64,000 bases of DNA from Thalassotalea loyana (GTDB lineage: Bacteria; Pseudomonadota; Gammaproteobacteria; Enterobacterales; Alteromonadaceae): positions 1 through 64,000 of the forward strand of contig NZ_BSSV01000006.1 in assembly GCF_030161435.1 (NCBI RefSeq), in the 5' to 3' direction. Positions within the stretch are counted from its first letter, which is position 1. Every line of letters begins with the position of its first letter. The translations under genes were made by a program, and so were the position numbers. Under the pieces are notes generated by a model. It saw only the letters and a list, made by a program, of their open reading frames with translations. It was not told where the DNA came from and did no database searches. This document shows, piece after piece, positions 1 to 9,855 of this stretch.

Positions 1-80
1 GATTAATGAAGAGCGAACCAACGACATTATGCCGTTTATCCATTAAGTTGTTTATTTTAATTCTTAAACTTAAAAAGAAT

Positions 81-157
<77 letters not shown>

Positions 158-252
158 ATCACATATTTCCCAAGAACTTGTCCCTGAAAACGGATGCGTA
201 TGTTAGTGATACATTCGATAATTTGCAAGCCGTTTTATAAAAAAATTTTACA

Positions 253-283
253 TTGAGACAAATTAGCACAGTTTGTTTATAAT
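253..283 (+). promoter_or_regulatory. Possible sigma70 promoter of rlmL
   Basis: TTGAGA at 253-258 and a perfect TATAAT at 278-283, 30 bases before the rlmL ATG. The 19-base spacer is longer than optimal, so the -35 choice is uncertain; the -10 is good. Confidence 0.4.
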
Positions 284-313
284 CAGCGCCAACTTTTCGC
301 TTGGAATATAGCC

Positions 314-2443
314 ATGTACCAATTTTTAGCCCTAACGTCTGTGGGCATTGAATCTTTGCTTGCCGATGAACTTTCCGATTTAGGTGCAACTCTCATTACA
401 CAAAAGCCCGAAGGTGTTTATTTTCAGGGCGATCTTTCCCTAGGATACCACGTTTGTCTTTGGAGTCGTTTAGCAAGTCGTGTCTTATTGAAGTTGGGTG
501 AGGGCCCATGTGGCAATAAAGATGAACTTTATAGAAGTGCTATGGATATTCCATGGTCTGATCATTTTGAAAGTACTAGCACATTTGCGATTGATTTTGT
601 TGGTAAAAGCCGTGAAATCCGTAATAGCCAATTTGGTGGCTTAACGGTTAAGGATGCGATAGTCGATCATTTCCGTGATAAAGGTCTTTCAAGACCTACG
701 GTTGACAAAGTTGAGACGGAAATCACATTTCAAGCTCGTTTATTAAAGGGCCAAGTTAGCTTTTATTTAGATTTCTCGGGTCGTTCGCTATTTAGAAGAG
801 GCTATCGAAAAGACTCTGGTGCTGCACCTTTGAAAGAAAACTTAGCGGCTGCATTGATTAAACGCTCAGGTTGGCTTGATGATACGTCTAAACCATTAAT
901 TGATCCAATGTGTGGATCAGGCACTTTGTTGATTGAAGCCGTGTCGATGGCATTGAAGCAAGCACCTTCAATTCAAAGGCAAACTTGGGGTTTTGCTCAC
1001 TGGCTTGGACACGAACAAGCTGAATATCAAGTTGCTTTGAATGAAGCAAAGCAAGCTTCTGCACAATTCAAACCTGAGCATGAAATCAAGGTATTTGGTT
1101 TGGATTTAGATTCTCGTGTTTTAAAGACAGCCCAACAAAATTCTCGTCTAGCTAATTTTGCTCACTTTATTGATTTTCAGTGTACTGACGCAGCAAAAAT
1201 GACCAATAAACACACAACAGCTGGTACTATTTTATTTAATCCGCCTTATGGCGAGCGTATTGGTGATTTACCTGAGTTAGTTGATGCATTTGCTAGTCTT
1301 GGGCAATTGTTTAAGCAACAGTTTGCTGATTGGCGTGTCGGTATTTTTACAGCAAACGTTGAGTTGTTATCAATGCTAAAACTCGCTTCATTCAAGCGTT
1401 ATAAGCTAAAAAATGGACCATTAGACTGTCAGCTAGCGCTTTATAACTTAGACGAAAAGCAACTTGCTAAAGGCGCAACTCAGGAAGAAAGTGTTTTTGC
1501 ACAGCAAGATTCTGCATTTGCCAATCGATTAGCAAAGAACCTTAAGCAACTGCGTAAATGGCTTAAAAAACAAGATATTGACTGTTATCGTGTTTATGAT
1601 GCTGATATTCCAGAATATAATGCAGCGATTGATGTCTACGGTGATCATATTGTGATCCAAGAATACGCAGCACCTGGAAGTATTCCCGAAGATAAAGTTG
1701 CCAAACGTATTCAAGAAGTGATTTATTGGGCACCTAAGGTGCTTGAGGTTGATACTAATAAAGTGTCATTAAAAATGCGCCGAAAACAAAAGGGCGCGAA
1801 TCAATACCAGCGTGTAGCGCAAGAAAAGCGCACCATGGTTGTAAACGAGCATGGCGCGAAATTAATCGTTAATATTTGGGATTATTTGGATACAGGCCTG
1901 TTTTTAGACCATCGTAAAACAAGGCAGATTGTTGCTGAGAAAGCAAAAGGCAGAAAACTGCTAAATCTTTTCTCTTATACGGGCTCTGTTTCAGTGCAAG
2001 CTGCACTGCATGGTGCAAGTGCTGTAACAACTGTCGATATGTCAAATACGTATTTGCAATGGGCACAAGAAAATTTTGCTGAAAACAAACTAACTGGCAG
2101 TCAATATCAATTTGTTCAAGCAGACTGTTTACAATGGTTAAAGCAAAATACCGAAAAGTTTGATGTGATCTTTATCGATCCGCCAACATTTTCAAACTCA
2201 AAACGTATGGACAATACGTTCGACGTGCAACGTGATCATATTGACATCATTAAGGATGCGTTAGCTTGTTTAAATGAAGGTGGAGAAATTATTTTTACTA
2301 ATAATAAACGTAACTTCAAAATCGACGTCGAGCAGATTGAAAGCCTTGGTTTAATCGCAAAGAACACAACTGAACAAACACGTGATATGGACTTTAAACG
2401 AAATATTCACATTCATAACAGCTGGTCAATCAAGCGAAAATAA
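314..2443 (+). CDS. rlmL: 23S rRNA (guanine) methyltransferase RlmKL, bifunctional
   Basis: 709 aa, close to the 702 aa of E. coli RlmKL. The family makes m2G2445 and m7G2069 in 23S rRNA. An N-terminal THUMP region is followed by a first Rossmann methyltransferase domain (GSGTLLIEA near residue 200, NPPYGER near 308, the N6/N2-type NPPY signature). The second methyltransferase domain has LLNLFSYTG and DPPTFSNSKR near residue 620. Its stop lies one base before the start codon of the next gene, so the two are probably co-transcribed. No strong Shine-Dalgarno is seen before the ATG, but upstream residues would be unrelated and the N-terminus MYQFLALTS fits the family. Confidence 0.95.
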   Translation: MYQFLALTSVGIESLLADELSDLGATLITQKPEGVYFQGDLSLGYHVCLWSRLASRVLLKLGEGPCGNKDELYRSAMDIPWSDHFESTSTFAIDFVGKSREIRNSQFGGLTVKDAIVDHFRDKGLSRPTVDKVETEITFQARLLKGQVSFYLDFSGRSLFRRGYRKDSGAAPLKENLAAALIKRSGWLDDTSKPLIDPMCGSGTLLIEAVSMALKQAPSIQRQTWGFAHWLGHEQAEYQVALNEAKQASAQFKPEHEIKVFGLDLDSRVLKTAQQNSRLANFAHFIDFQCTDAAKMTNKHTTAGTILFNPPYGERIGDLPELVDAFASLGQLFKQQFADWRVGIFTANVELLSMLKLASFKRYKLKNGPLDCQLALYNLDEKQLAKGATQEESVFAQQDSAFANRLAKNLKQLRKWLKKQDIDCYRVYDADIPEYNAAIDVYGDHIVIQEYAAPGSIPEDKVAKRIQEVIYWAPKVLEVDTNKVSLKMRRKQKGANQYQRVAQEKRTMVVNEHGAKLIVNIWDYLDTGLFLDHRKTRQIVAEKAKGRKLLNLFSYTGSVSVQAALHGASAVTTVDMSNTYLQWAQENFAENKLTGSQYQFVQADCLQWLKQNTEKFDVIFIDPPTFSNSKRMDNTFDVQRDHIDIIKDALACLNEGGEIIFTNNKRNFKIDVEQIESLGLIAKNTTEQTRDMDFKRNIHIHNSWSIKRK

Positions 2444-2444
2444 T

Positions 2445-2705
2445 ATGCAACACGCGCAGTATTTACTTTTCAGCTCTGTGGGGTGTCACCTATGTGAGCA
2501 GGCATATGCCATATGTTTGGAACAAATACCAACTGACTCATTACGTGTCGTCGATATTTTGGATGACGATGATAAGGACCCGGAAGAATCGGGCTCGCTG
2601 TATTCAAAATATGGCTTAGCTATTCCTGTTCTTATGCGTAGTGACAACAAAACAGAACTTTACTGGCCATTTGACGGGCTATCATTACAAGAGTTTTTAT
2701 CGTAA
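2445..2705 (+). CDS. Glutaredoxin-like (DUF836-type) thioredoxin-fold protein
   Basis: 86 aa from the ATG right behind the rlmL stop. An upstream in-frame start at 2382 exists but would lie inside rlmL and adds residues foreign to the family. The protein starts with a beta strand (YLLFSSVGCHLCEQAY) carrying a CHLC redox pair at residues about 15-18. It then shows the acidic loop and a cis-Pro-like IPVL motif typical of the small glutaredoxin-like family between rlmL and uup in Vibrio and Shewanella. The stop overlaps the uup ATG by one base, implying translational coupling. The exact redox partner is unknown. Confidence 0.8.
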   Translation: MQHAQYLLFSSVGCHLCEQAYAICLEQIPTDSLRVVDILDDDDKDPEESGSLYSKYGLAIPVLMRSDNKTELYWPFDGLSLQEFLS

Positions 2706-4606
2706 TGGAATTAATTAGAATTACCGATGCTGAGCTTGCCTACGGCGAAGCACATATTTTGTATCAAACAGATTTCCGTGTAAGCAAAGGGGAACGCGTC
2801 TGTTTGGTTGGTCGTAATGGAGCAGGCAAGTCATCTCTATTAAAAATATTAGCCGGTAGACAGGCACTTGATGATGGTCAACTGGTTATCTCTAACAATG
2901 TACGTATTGCGATGCTGGAACAAGATCCACCGCAAAGTTGTGATTTAAGTGTTTTCGATTACGTTGCTCAGGGAATAGCGGCTAACGCCAAACTGTTAAA
3001 AACCTATCACCAACAATTGTTACTGATAGAAAGTGAACCAACAGAAGCCAATATGGCGAAACTTGCCGATATCCAACAACAACTCGATCAAGCTGATGCG
3101 TGGCAAGATGAACAGCGTATCGAGCAAGTGTTATCAAAGCTTCATTTAAATGCTGACCAGAACATCTCTAATTTGTCTGGCGGTTGGTTACGTAAGCTCG
3201 CTCTGGCTAAAGCATTGGTGACCAATCCAGATGTACTACTACTTGATGAACCGACTAACCACTTAGATATTGAGAGCGTTTTATGGCTTGAAAACTTTTT
3301 AAAGTCATTTACCGGTACTATTGTTTTCATTTCTCATGATAGGGCGTTCATTCGCAGTATGGCAACGCGTATTATTGACCTAGATAGAGGAAAGCTAACG
3401 TCATATCCAGGTGACTATGATCAGTACCTTGAGAAAAAAGCGCACGACTTAGAGGTTGAAGCAACCCAAAATGCGTTATTTGATAAAAAGCTCGCGGAAG
3501 AAGAAGCCTGGATAAGGCAAGGCATCAAGGCTCGAAGAACACGTAATGAAGGACGTGTTCGAAGCCTAGAAAAACTGCGCTTAGAGCGTAAAGCTCGCCG
3601 TGAACTAAAACACCAAGGCGATATCAACATCAGTCAAGGTGAGCGCTCAGGTAAACGAGTTTTTGAATGTCACAACTTACATGTAAGCTTTGATGAGAAA
3701 AAGATAATTAACGATCTTGATTTACTTATTTCGCGCCAAGACAGAATTGCTTTTATTGGTGCTAACGGTACGGGTAAGTCGACTTTAATTAAAGTTATCA
3801 TGGGTAAACTCCAAGCGAATAGCGGAAAAGTGCAGCTTGGTGTGAATTTAGATACTGCGTATTTTGACCAGCACCGCGAGCAACTAGACGTTAATCAAAC
3901 CGTTCAAGATTCTGTGGCCGATGGTAAACAGGAAATTACGGTTAATGGACGAACGCGCCATGTACTTGGTTATTTGCAAGAGTTCTTATTTAGCCCAAAA
4001 CGTGCGCGTACACCTGTTCGGGCATTATCTGGTGGCGAGAAAAATCGCTTATTACTCGCTCGGCTGTTTTTACGCCCATCAAATTTACTCATTCTCGATG
4101 AACCAACTAATGATCTAGATATAGAAACTTTAGAATTATTAGAAGTTGTCGTTGCAAATTACGCAGGTACCGTTATCTTAGTAAGCCATGATCGCGATTT
4201 CGTTAATAATTGTGTGAATAGTTGCCTATATTTTGATGGCTCAGGTCAAATCGAACAGGTTGTAGGTGGTTATGATGATTTACAGGATTATTTAGCGTAC
4301 AAAGCGAGTAAAACAGCCCAAGCAAAGGCTGTAGATAAGGAAGTAAAGCAGAAACAGGCAGCTAAAGAAAAGCCTGCCGCTGGAAAAAAGAAATTATCCT
4401 ATAAAGATGCAAGAGAGCTTGAAGCTTTACCTGAACGCATAGATAATCTCGAACAACAAATTTCTGGGTTACAAGAACAAGTTAATGACAGTAACTTCTT
4501 TTCACAAGAAGTAGAAGTTACACAGAAAATATTGAACCAGCTGCAAGAATTAGAGTCTGAGCTGGAAGTCGCCTTCGAAAGGTGGCAAGAACTCGATGAA
4601 TTATAA
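2705..4606 (+). CDS. uup: ABC-F ATPase Uup
   Basis: 633 aa, standard for Uup. There are two ABC ATPase domains without membrane segments: Walker A GRNGAGKSS near residue 37 and GANGTGKST near residue 353. ABC signatures are LSGGWLRK and LSGGEKNR, and each domain has a Walker B LLLDEPTNHLD / LILDEPTNDLD. The C-terminal 90 residues form a lysine-rich then coiled-coil tail, the DNA- and ribosome-associated CTD of Uup. Members act on ribosomes and influence transposon excision and tandem-repeat stability. It overlaps the preceding gene by one base and sits in the conserved rlmL-uup order. Confidence 0.95.
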   Translation: MELIRITDAELAYGEAHILYQTDFRVSKGERVCLVGRNGAGKSSLLKILAGRQALDDGQLVISNNVRIAMLEQDPPQSCDLSVFDYVAQGIAANAKLLKTYHQQLLLIESEPTEANMAKLADIQQQLDQADAWQDEQRIEQVLSKLHLNADQNISNLSGGWLRKLALAKALVTNPDVLLLDEPTNHLDIESVLWLENFLKSFTGTIVFISHDRAFIRSMATRIIDLDRGKLTSYPGDYDQYLEKKAHDLEVEATQNALFDKKLAEEEAWIRQGIKARRTRNEGRVRSLEKLRLERKARRELKHQGDINISQGERSGKRVFECHNLHVSFDEKKIINDLDLLISRQDRIAFIGANGTGKSTLIKVIMGKLQANSGKVQLGVNLDTAYFDQHREQLDVNQTVQDSVADGKQEITVNGRTRHVLGYLQEFLFSPKRARTPVRALSGGEKNRLLLARLFLRPSNLLILDEPTNDLDIETLELLEVVVANYAGTVILVSHDRDFVNNCVNSCLYFDGSGQIEQVVGGYDDLQDYLAYKASKTAQAKAVDKEVKQKQAAKEKPAAGKKKLSYKDARELEALPERIDNLEQQISGLQEQVNDSNFFSQEVEVTQKILNQLQELESELEVAFERWQELDEL

Positions 4607-4624
4607 GAAGAGCACAGTAGTTAA

Positions 4625-6370
4625 ATGAACAAATTTGTGAAATCAATTTTAGCCGCCTCAGTTGGTAGCGTTTTAGCAGTTAGTGGCGCACAGGCAGCAA
4701 AATATGTTGTGGTGGATTTGGGTGAATTACCCGCGCAAGAATTTAGTTATGGCATCGCACGTAATGCAGTTAATGAACAAGTATCGACGGGCAATGGTTC
4801 CTATAACTTTCCAGTATTGTTCGAAAATTTAAGTGATAACGATTTTGACGCGATTGAACTAAAAGCCGAACGTGAATTTGAGTTAGCATTTGGTTTAAAT
4901 GACATCGAAGATTCTGCTGCTTTACGCGCTGGTACACCAACCGCGAATGATCTTGAATGGACAATTCGCTATTTAGCTGCCATCAACAATAATAGTTATC
5001 AAAAAGTTGTTGATACTGTCAGTTATATAGATCGTGGTGCAGGCCCAGAAGAACTCGTAATTTTTGATCAGCCGTTTGAAGGTACAGATACGTTATCTCG
5101 TTCAACAAATGACATTGTTGCGGGCATTACTGACAATGGCTGGGTGTACGGTGTAGCGACTAAGCCATTTTTACCACTTGCGTTTACGCAAGCCGACGGC
5201 GATGAGTTAACGTTTTATTTGAACGAGTCAAACCGTCAAGCCTTTCTTTCGACTGACTATGGCACAACAATTAAAACCATTACGCCGCCAGAAGCTAGAT
5301 ATGGTGGCGAATCTGGTATTTTAGATATCAATGGTAATTATGCAGTAGGTTTTGCAAGTGTTGGCATTGATCCTGACATTTTGGAAATTATTGAACGTGA
5401 AACTGATGGCGGTTGTAGTGATCCAGATATTCTTGATAACCAGCCAAAGGAAGCTTGTGTTCAAAACTTACGTCCGAATATGTATGACATTCGCCCATTT
5501 ATTTGGACGTTAGATGACAACGGTGATGTTGTTGAAACTAATCAACTTGATTTGCTCGTGACGCCAAATGCTGAAGATGGTCGTGTTTTCTCTGCGTTTG
5601 TACAGGCAGTTAACTCTTCTGGTGTCGCTGTTGGTTATTCTCATGGTTGGGTCGACGAAAATGAGACAAACCCGAGTACTAATGAGTCGCGTTCATTCTA
5701 CGCTGTGATTTATAAAGACGGTGAAGTATATGACTTTACTGATGATCATGGGATTGAATTTGAATCACGTGCATTCGACATTAATGATGCGGGTATTGCA
5801 GTAGGGCATGTGAACGAGTTTATCGAAGGTGTTCAGCGTGAACAGTTTTATTATATCGATACCAACGAAGAGACACCTGCAATGGTCAAGCCTATGGGAT
5901 TCTTCACCGGATCGGCGAGTTCAGCACGTTCTATTAACGAAAATGGTTTAATCGTTGGTTACGCTGAATATGAAAACAGAAATGACAATTCATCTCAGCC
6001 ACGTCGAAATCACGCGTTTATTTATGATATTGCGGCAGAGACATTCACAGATGTTAATGTTTTAACGGCTTGTGACAGCCCTTACGACATTCTTGAGGCT
6101 CGTCACATTAACGAAGCAAACCAAATTATGGCTTCAGCGGTCATCAAGGTACCGCGTAAAGATGCGAAAGGTGAGTTAGTCGTTGATGAAAATGGCGAAA
6201 CATTATTTGAGGATGTAGTTCGTCATGTTCGATTAGATCCAGTTGACGGTGAAATTGATGAGTGTACGCCAGAAGAAGAGGGTAAAGTGGAACGCCAAGG
6301 CGCTGCTTTTGGCTCTGCTGGGCTGTTATCTATGTTACTTGGTTTAGTACTATTCCGTCGTCGTAAGTAA
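4625..6370 (+). CDS. DUF3466 family secreted protein with C-terminal sorting tail
   Basis: 581 aa. Residues 1-24 are a signal peptide ending VSGAQA. The body carries repeated motifs of the type 'IN.NG..VGYA', e.g. VNSSGVAVGYSHG, INDAGIAVGHVNE and INENGLIVGYAEY, resembling HAF/beta-propeller-like repeats. The C-terminus is GSAGLLSMLLGLVLFRRRK, a short hydrophobic helix followed by arginines as in GlyGly-CTERM/rhombosortase-type sorting tails. It lies 18 bases behind uup, the usual place for DUF3466 in marine gammaproteobacteria. Its function is unknown; an envelope or surface role is inferred from the signals. Confidence 0.82.
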   Translation: MNKFVKSILAASVGSVLAVSGAQAAKYVVVDLGELPAQEFSYGIARNAVNEQVSTGNGSYNFPVLFENLSDNDFDAIELKAEREFELAFGLNDIEDSAALRAGTPTANDLEWTIRYLAAINNNSYQKVVDTVSYIDRGAGPEELVIFDQPFEGTDTLSRSTNDIVAGITDNGWVYGVATKPFLPLAFTQADGDELTFYLNESNRQAFLSTDYGTTIKTITPPEARYGGESGILDINGNYAVGFASVGIDPDILEIIERETDGGCSDPDILDNQPKEACVQNLRPNMYDIRPFIWTLDDNGDVVETNQLDLLVTPNAEDGRVFSAFVQAVNSSGVAVGYSHGWVDENETNPSTNESRSFYAVIYKDGEVYDFTDDHGIEFESRAFDINDAGIAVGHVNEFIEGVQREQFYYIDTNEETPAMVKPMGFFTGSASSARSINENGLIVGYAEYENRNDNSSQPRRNHAFIYDIAAETFTDVNVLTACDSPYDILEARHINEANQIMASAVIKVPRKDAKGELVVDENGETLFEDVVRHVRLDPVDGEIDECTPEEEGKVERQGAAFGSAGLLSMLLGLVLFRRRK

Positions 6371-6394
6371 CTGATACGTTAGTTTTTGACTAAA

Positions 6395-6428
6395 AGCACC
6401 AACTCAATTGAGTTGGTGCTTTTTTTTT
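6395..6428 (+). terminator. Rho-independent terminator of the rlmL-uup-DUF3466 unit
   Basis: A perfect 26-base palindrome (arms AGCACCAACTCAA / TTGAGTTGGTGCT) is followed by eight T residues, 25 bases behind the DUF3466 stop. Confidence 0.9.
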
Positions 6429-6503
6429 GTGCAGTTCATCGATAATTGTTTTTAAACACTTAATTATGGTTAAGACTGCTGGATATTTTCATCATTATAT
6501 TTT

Positions 6504-6517
6504 TAACCAATTGGTTA
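6504..6517. promoter_or_regulatory. Upstream cdd-deoA operator candidate (perfect dyad)
   Basis: TAACC-AATT-GGTTA, a perfect 14-bp palindrome. It overlaps a plausible -35 (TTGGTT 6512-6517) of a promoter with TATTTT at 6536-6541. It matches the T(A/G)ACC-N4-GGT(C/T)A pattern found also at 6564 and before deoB. Confidence 0.55.
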
Positions 6518-6563
6518 TAAAATTATTGCAATTGGTATTTTAATCGCTTAATGTGTCCAAACT

Positions 6564-6577
6564 TAACCGTTTGGTCA
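6564..6577. promoter_or_regulatory. Downstream cdd-deoA operator candidate
   Basis: TAACC-GTTT-GGTCA, the same dyad with one arm mismatch, exactly 60 bp (about six helical turns) after the first site. It lies between the presumed transcription start and the cdd start codon. The spacing suits looping repression by one regulator. Confidence 0.55.
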
Positions 6578-6595
6578 GGATGTGAGGAGTCGGTT

Positions 6596-6991
6596 GTGTT
6601 TGAACAACTTGTAGAAGCAGCTCGTGCCGCTTATTTAAAAGCATATGCGCCGTATAGTAATTTTCATGTTGGCGCGTCAGCGCTTACCATAGATGGCGAA
6701 ATTGTCAGTGGTTGTAATGTGGAAAATGCGTCATATGGCCTTACTGTATGTGCAGAAAGAAATTGTATTGCACAAGGCGTGATAAATGGACAGCGACGAT
6801 TCAGTGAACTTGTAGTGTATACCGAAGAAGAAATGCTGACACCGCCTTGTGGTGCATGTCGCCAGGTAATTGTTGAATTCATGGTTCAAAGCGCCAAAGT
6901 TTATGCAGTTAACCATTTAGGCAAGGTAAAAGAGTGGTCTGTTAAAGAACTTTTACCTGATGCGTTCACGCCAGAAAACTTGCAAAAATAG
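6596..6991 (+). CDS. cdd: Cytidine deaminase, short tetrameric type
   Basis: 131 aa from a GTG start preceded by AGGAG six bases upstream. An in-frame ATG at 6551 has no ribosome site, lies across the operator region and adds 15 unrelated residues. The zinc/catalytic motif is TVCAERN (C52, E54) with PPCGACRQ (C85, C88), so it has the three-cysteine ligand set of homotetrameric Cdd (Bacillus/human type) rather than the larger dimeric E. coli enzyme. It converts cytidine/deoxycytidine to uridine/deoxyuridine. It is followed after 9 bases by deoA, so pyrimidine deamination and phosphorolysis are in one operon. Confidence 0.95.
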   Translation: MFEQLVEAARAAYLKAYAPYSNFHVGASALTIDGEIVSGCNVENASYGLTVCAERNCIAQGVINGQRRFSELVVYTEEEMLTPPCGACRQVIVEFMVQSAKVYAVNHLGKVKEWSVKELLPDAFTPENLQK

Positions 6992-7000
6992 GAATTTAGC

Positions 7001-8317
7001 ATGTTATTACCACAAGAGATTATTCGTATAAAAAGAAATGGCAATGCATTGTCAAATGGGCAAATTCAGCAGTTTGTCGACGGCTTAGTCGATCATAGCT
7101 TCAATGATGCCCAAGCTGGTGCAATGGCGATGGCTATTTTTCAACAGGGCATGAGCACTGATGAAATTACAGCGTTAACGTTGGCAATGATGAATTCAGG
7201 ACAAGTATTACAGTGGCCTGAAATTGATGGCCCGATCGTTGATAAGCATTCAACGGGTGGGGTTGGTGACAAGGTGAGCTTTATGCTCGCAGCGATTGTT
7301 GCCGCGTGTGGTGCATATGTGCCAATGATTTCAGGCCGAGGGTTGGGCCACACAGGTGGCACGGCCGATAAACTTGAGAGTATTGCGGGCTTTAATGTAG
7401 CGCCTTCAATTAAAGAGTTTAAAGATATTGTTAAACGCGATCGTTTAGCGATTATTTCCCAAACATCTGACTTGGCACCAGCAGACAAACGTTTATATGG
7501 CATCAGAGATGTGACGGCATGCGTTGAATCGATTCCTTTAATCACCGCCTCAATTTTATCTAAAAAACTATCCGCTGGCCTAGACGCACTCGTGATGGAT
7601 GTAAAAGTTGGTAATGGCGCTATGATGAATAACCTCGATGATGCAATTGCGTTAGCGAAAAGTATCAATAGGGTGAGTAATCAAGCAGGGGTTGTCACTC
7701 AAACATTGATTACTGATATGAATCAAGTGCTAGGTAGAAGTGCGGGTAACGCTATCGAAATGTTTGAAACGGTTCAGTATCTTACTGGGGAATATCGCGA
7801 GCCACGCTTGCATGAGGTCGTCACACGTTTAGCGCAATCAATGCTAATCAATACAAAAATTGCGAGTAGTCAAGATGATGCATTACAACGTATTGAATCT
7901 GTGTTGGCCAACGGTAAAGCCGCTGAACAATTTGACAAAATGATTGCAGCGTTAAACGGTCCAACGAATTACATGGATGATCCTTGGGCGCACATGCCAA
8001 AAGCGAAAGTTATCAAAGACATTAAAGCTGAGCAGTCAGGTTTTATTACGAACATGGCGACAAGAGACATCGGCTTATCGGTTGTTGAGTTAGGCGGGGG
8101 AAGACTGTCTAATACAGACAATGTTGATCACAGCGTCGGGTTTGACCATATCGCACCTGTTGGAACTAAGGTAGACAAAGGGGATGTTATTGCCCAAGTA
8201 CATGCTAAAGATGAAGATTCTGCAGCTAAAGCTATCGCACAATACCTTAGTGCACTGACTGTGGGCGAAAGCCACACCGAATCTAAGCCTGTTGTTTATC
8301 AGGTCATTGATGACTAA
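7001..8317 (+). CDS. deoA: Thymidine phosphorylase
   Basis: 438 aa (E. coli 440). It carries the phosphate-binding KHSTGGVGDKVS motif at about residues 81-92, and SGRGLGHTGGTADKLES, the signature of the thymidine/pyrimidine phosphorylase family. It cleaves thymidine and deoxyuridine to base and deoxyribose-1-phosphate. An AGGA ribosome site precedes the ATG. It is second gene of the cdd-deoA operon, and its product feeds deoB and deoC in this window. Confidence 0.96.
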   Translation: MLLPQEIIRIKRNGNALSNGQIQQFVDGLVDHSFNDAQAGAMAMAIFQQGMSTDEITALTLAMMNSGQVLQWPEIDGPIVDKHSTGGVGDKVSFMLAAIVAACGAYVPMISGRGLGHTGGTADKLESIAGFNVAPSIKEFKDIVKRDRLAIISQTSDLAPADKRLYGIRDVTACVESIPLITASILSKKLSAGLDALVMDVKVGNGAMMNNLDDAIALAKSINRVSNQAGVVTQTLITDMNQVLGRSAGNAIEMFETVQYLTGEYREPRLHEVVTRLAQSMLINTKIASSQDDALQRIESVLANGKAAEQFDKMIAALNGPTNYMDDPWAHMPKAKVIKDIKAEQSGFITNMATRDIGLSVVELGGGRLSNTDNVDHSVGFDHIAPVGTKVDKGDVIAQVHAKDEDSAAKAIAQYLSALTVGESHTESKPVVYQVIDD

Positions 8318-8342
8318 AGGTTTACGCGCATGCAAACCGAAC

Positions 8343-8374
8343 AAAAAGGCCAAAGTTTACACTTTGGCCTTTTT
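8343..8374. terminator. Bidirectional terminator between deoA and tdk
   Basis: Stem AAAAAGGCCAAAG / CTTTGGCCTTTTT with a six-base loop, between two convergent genes; U-rich on both strands. Confidence 0.92.
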
Positions 8375-8386
8375 ACTTTTGGCGTA

Positions 8387-8974
8387 TTAAGTTTGTCGAT
8401 CCCAAACTAGCTCTTTAAAGTGCTTTCTACAGAGCGCTTCATATCGCTCATTGCCACCAATTTCGATTTGCTCTCCATCTATTGCCGCGTTGCCTTGCTC
8501 GTCTATTCTTGTGACAAAGCCTGCTTTTTTGCCACAATGGCAGATTGTCTTAAGTTCAACTAACTTATCGGCCCAAGCAAGCAGAGCAGCACTGCCACTG
8601 AACGTTTCACCTAAAAAGTCTGTACGAATTCCATAAGCTAAAACAGGAATACCAAGTGTATCGACAATGTCTGTTAACTGTTTTACTTGAACTTTAGTTA
8701 AAAATTGTGACTCGTCTATTAAAACGCAATCGCATGTGTCAGTTGAAATAATATCTGCTATTTCATCAAATATATTCGTGTTTTCGTCAAACAATTTAGC
8801 ATCGGCATGAATACCAAGTCGTGACGACACTTTTCCTTCTGAAAACCGATCATCAATTTTTGCGGTATAGACAATCGTGTTCATTCCGCGTTCTTTGTAA
8901 TTGTATGAAGATTGTAATAAATGAGTTGATTTACCCGCATTCATTGACGAGTAATAGAAATAGAGTTTCGACAT
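8387..8974 (-). CDS. tdk: Thymidine kinase, type II (TK1-like)
   Basis: 195 aa. Walker [11 protein letters not shown] is near residue 12 and the Walker B-like VLIDESQFL near residue 85. Zinc-finger cysteines lie in [11 protein letters not shown] and near the C-terminus (ALCRKHF). It phosphorylates thymidine and deoxyuridine to the monophosphate. It is convergent with deoA and separated from deoC upstream by a terminator at 9022-9048, so it is probably its own transcript. It competes with DeoA for thymidine. Confidence 0.95.
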   Translation of the reverse strand: MSKLYFYYSSMNAGKSTHLLQSSYNYKERGMNTIVYTAKIDDRFSEGKVSSRLGIHADAKLFDENTNIFDEIADIISTDTCDCVLIDESQFLTKVQVKQLTDIVDTLGIPVLAYGIRTDFLGETFSGSAALLAWADKLVELKTICHCGKKAGFVTRIDEQGNAAIDGEQIEIGGNERYEALCRKHFKELVWDRQT

Positions 8975-9021
8975 GTTGTTTTATATTTTTTGATGATTAA
9001 GACAGTTTAATAAGTTTAAAA

Positions 9022-9048
9022 AAAAGTAGCTAGATGATAGCTACTTTT
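9022..9048 (-). terminator. Terminator behind deoC
   Basis: Stem AAAAGTAGCTA / TAGCTACTTTT with loop of five, followed on the minus strand by further T residues. It closes the udk-nupC-deoC unit before tdk. Confidence 0.85.
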
Positions 9049-9072
9049 CGTTGTTTCATTTGTAGTAATAAA

Positions 9073-9846
9073 CTAGTAACTACTGTTATTGGTGCTGTCA
9101 GCTTCGCCGCCTAATGTAATAAGCAAATTATTTAATAAGCTACTAGCACCGAACCTAAAGCGAGCAGGGGTTAACCACTTTTCGCCTAGTATATCCGTTG
9201 CCATATCTAAATAGACTTTTGCGTCTTCTGCAGTTCTCACTCCACCAGCTGGTTTAAAACCAACCGCTGGATTTTTATCTTTGATAACTTGCATCATGAT
9301 TTTTGCTGCTTCAGGTGTAGCGTTAACTGAAACTTTACCCGTTGATGTCTTGATAAAATCAGCACCCGCATCAATCGAAATTTCACTTGCACGTTTGATT
9401 AAGGTATCAGACTTAAGCTCACCCGTTTCAATTATCACTTTTAACTGGACAGTGTCACCACAGGCTTCCTTACAAGCTTTTACTAGCTCAAAGCCAACTT
9501 TTTCTTCGCCATTGATAAGTGCTTGATATGGAAATACTACGTCTACTTCATCAGCACCATATGCAACTGCCGCTTTTGTCTCAGCTACAGCGATTGCAAT
9601 GTCGTCATCACCGTGTGGGAAGTTCGTAACTGTTGCAACTTTAACCTCAGGTGTCCCTTGCGCCGCTAACTGCTTTTTAGCGACAGGAATGAAGCGAGGA
9701 TAGATACAAATTGCAGCCGTATTCCCCTTAGCTGATTTTGCTTGTTGGCAAAGTGTAATAATGTCTTGCGCAGTTTCTTCATCAGTTAAAGTTGTAAGAT
9801 CCATCATTGATAAAGCTTGTTGTGCGTAAACTGTTATATCAGACAT
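9073..9846 (-). CDS. deoC: Deoxyribose-phosphate aldolase
   Basis: 257 aa (E. coli 259). The Schiff-base lysine is K166 in [11 protein letters not shown], and D102/E100 lie in [11 protein letters not shown]. It cleaves 2-deoxyribose-5-phosphate to glyceraldehyde-3-phosphate and acetaldehyde, the last step of deoxynucleoside catabolism. It begins nine bases after the nupC stop, so it is co-transcribed with the transporter. The phosphopentomutase that supplies its substrate is the divergent deoB. Confidence 0.96.
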   Translation of the reverse strand: MSDITVYAQQALSMMDLTTLTDEETAQDIITLCQQAKSAKGNTAAICIYPRFIPVAKKQLAAQGTPEVKVATVTNFPHGDDDIAIAVAETKAAVAYGADEVDVVFPYQALINGEEKVGFELVKACKEACGDTVQLKVIIETGELKSDTLIKRASEISIDAGADFIKTSTGKVSVNATPEAAKIMMQVIKDKNPAVGFKPAGGVRTAEDAKVYLDMATDILGEKWLTPARFRFGASSLLNNLLITLGGEADSTNNSSY

Positions 9847-9855
9847 AGTTTTCCC

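Noticed and set aside
15-45. An 11-base match (GAACCAACGAC) to the adjacent tRNA T-arm, suggesting a tRNA remnant
   Set aside because: Only the T-loop-like segment matches; no acceptor, anticodon or D arm can be drawn.
6551-6595. Upstream ATG extending cdd by 15 residues
   Set aside because: No ribosome site, unrelated residues, and it would start across the promoter/operator region; GTG 6596 has AGGAG at good spacing.
7141-7668. 175-aa antisense open frame within deoA
   Set aside because: Shadow of the strongly coding opposite strand; no ribosome site and no recognisable protein.
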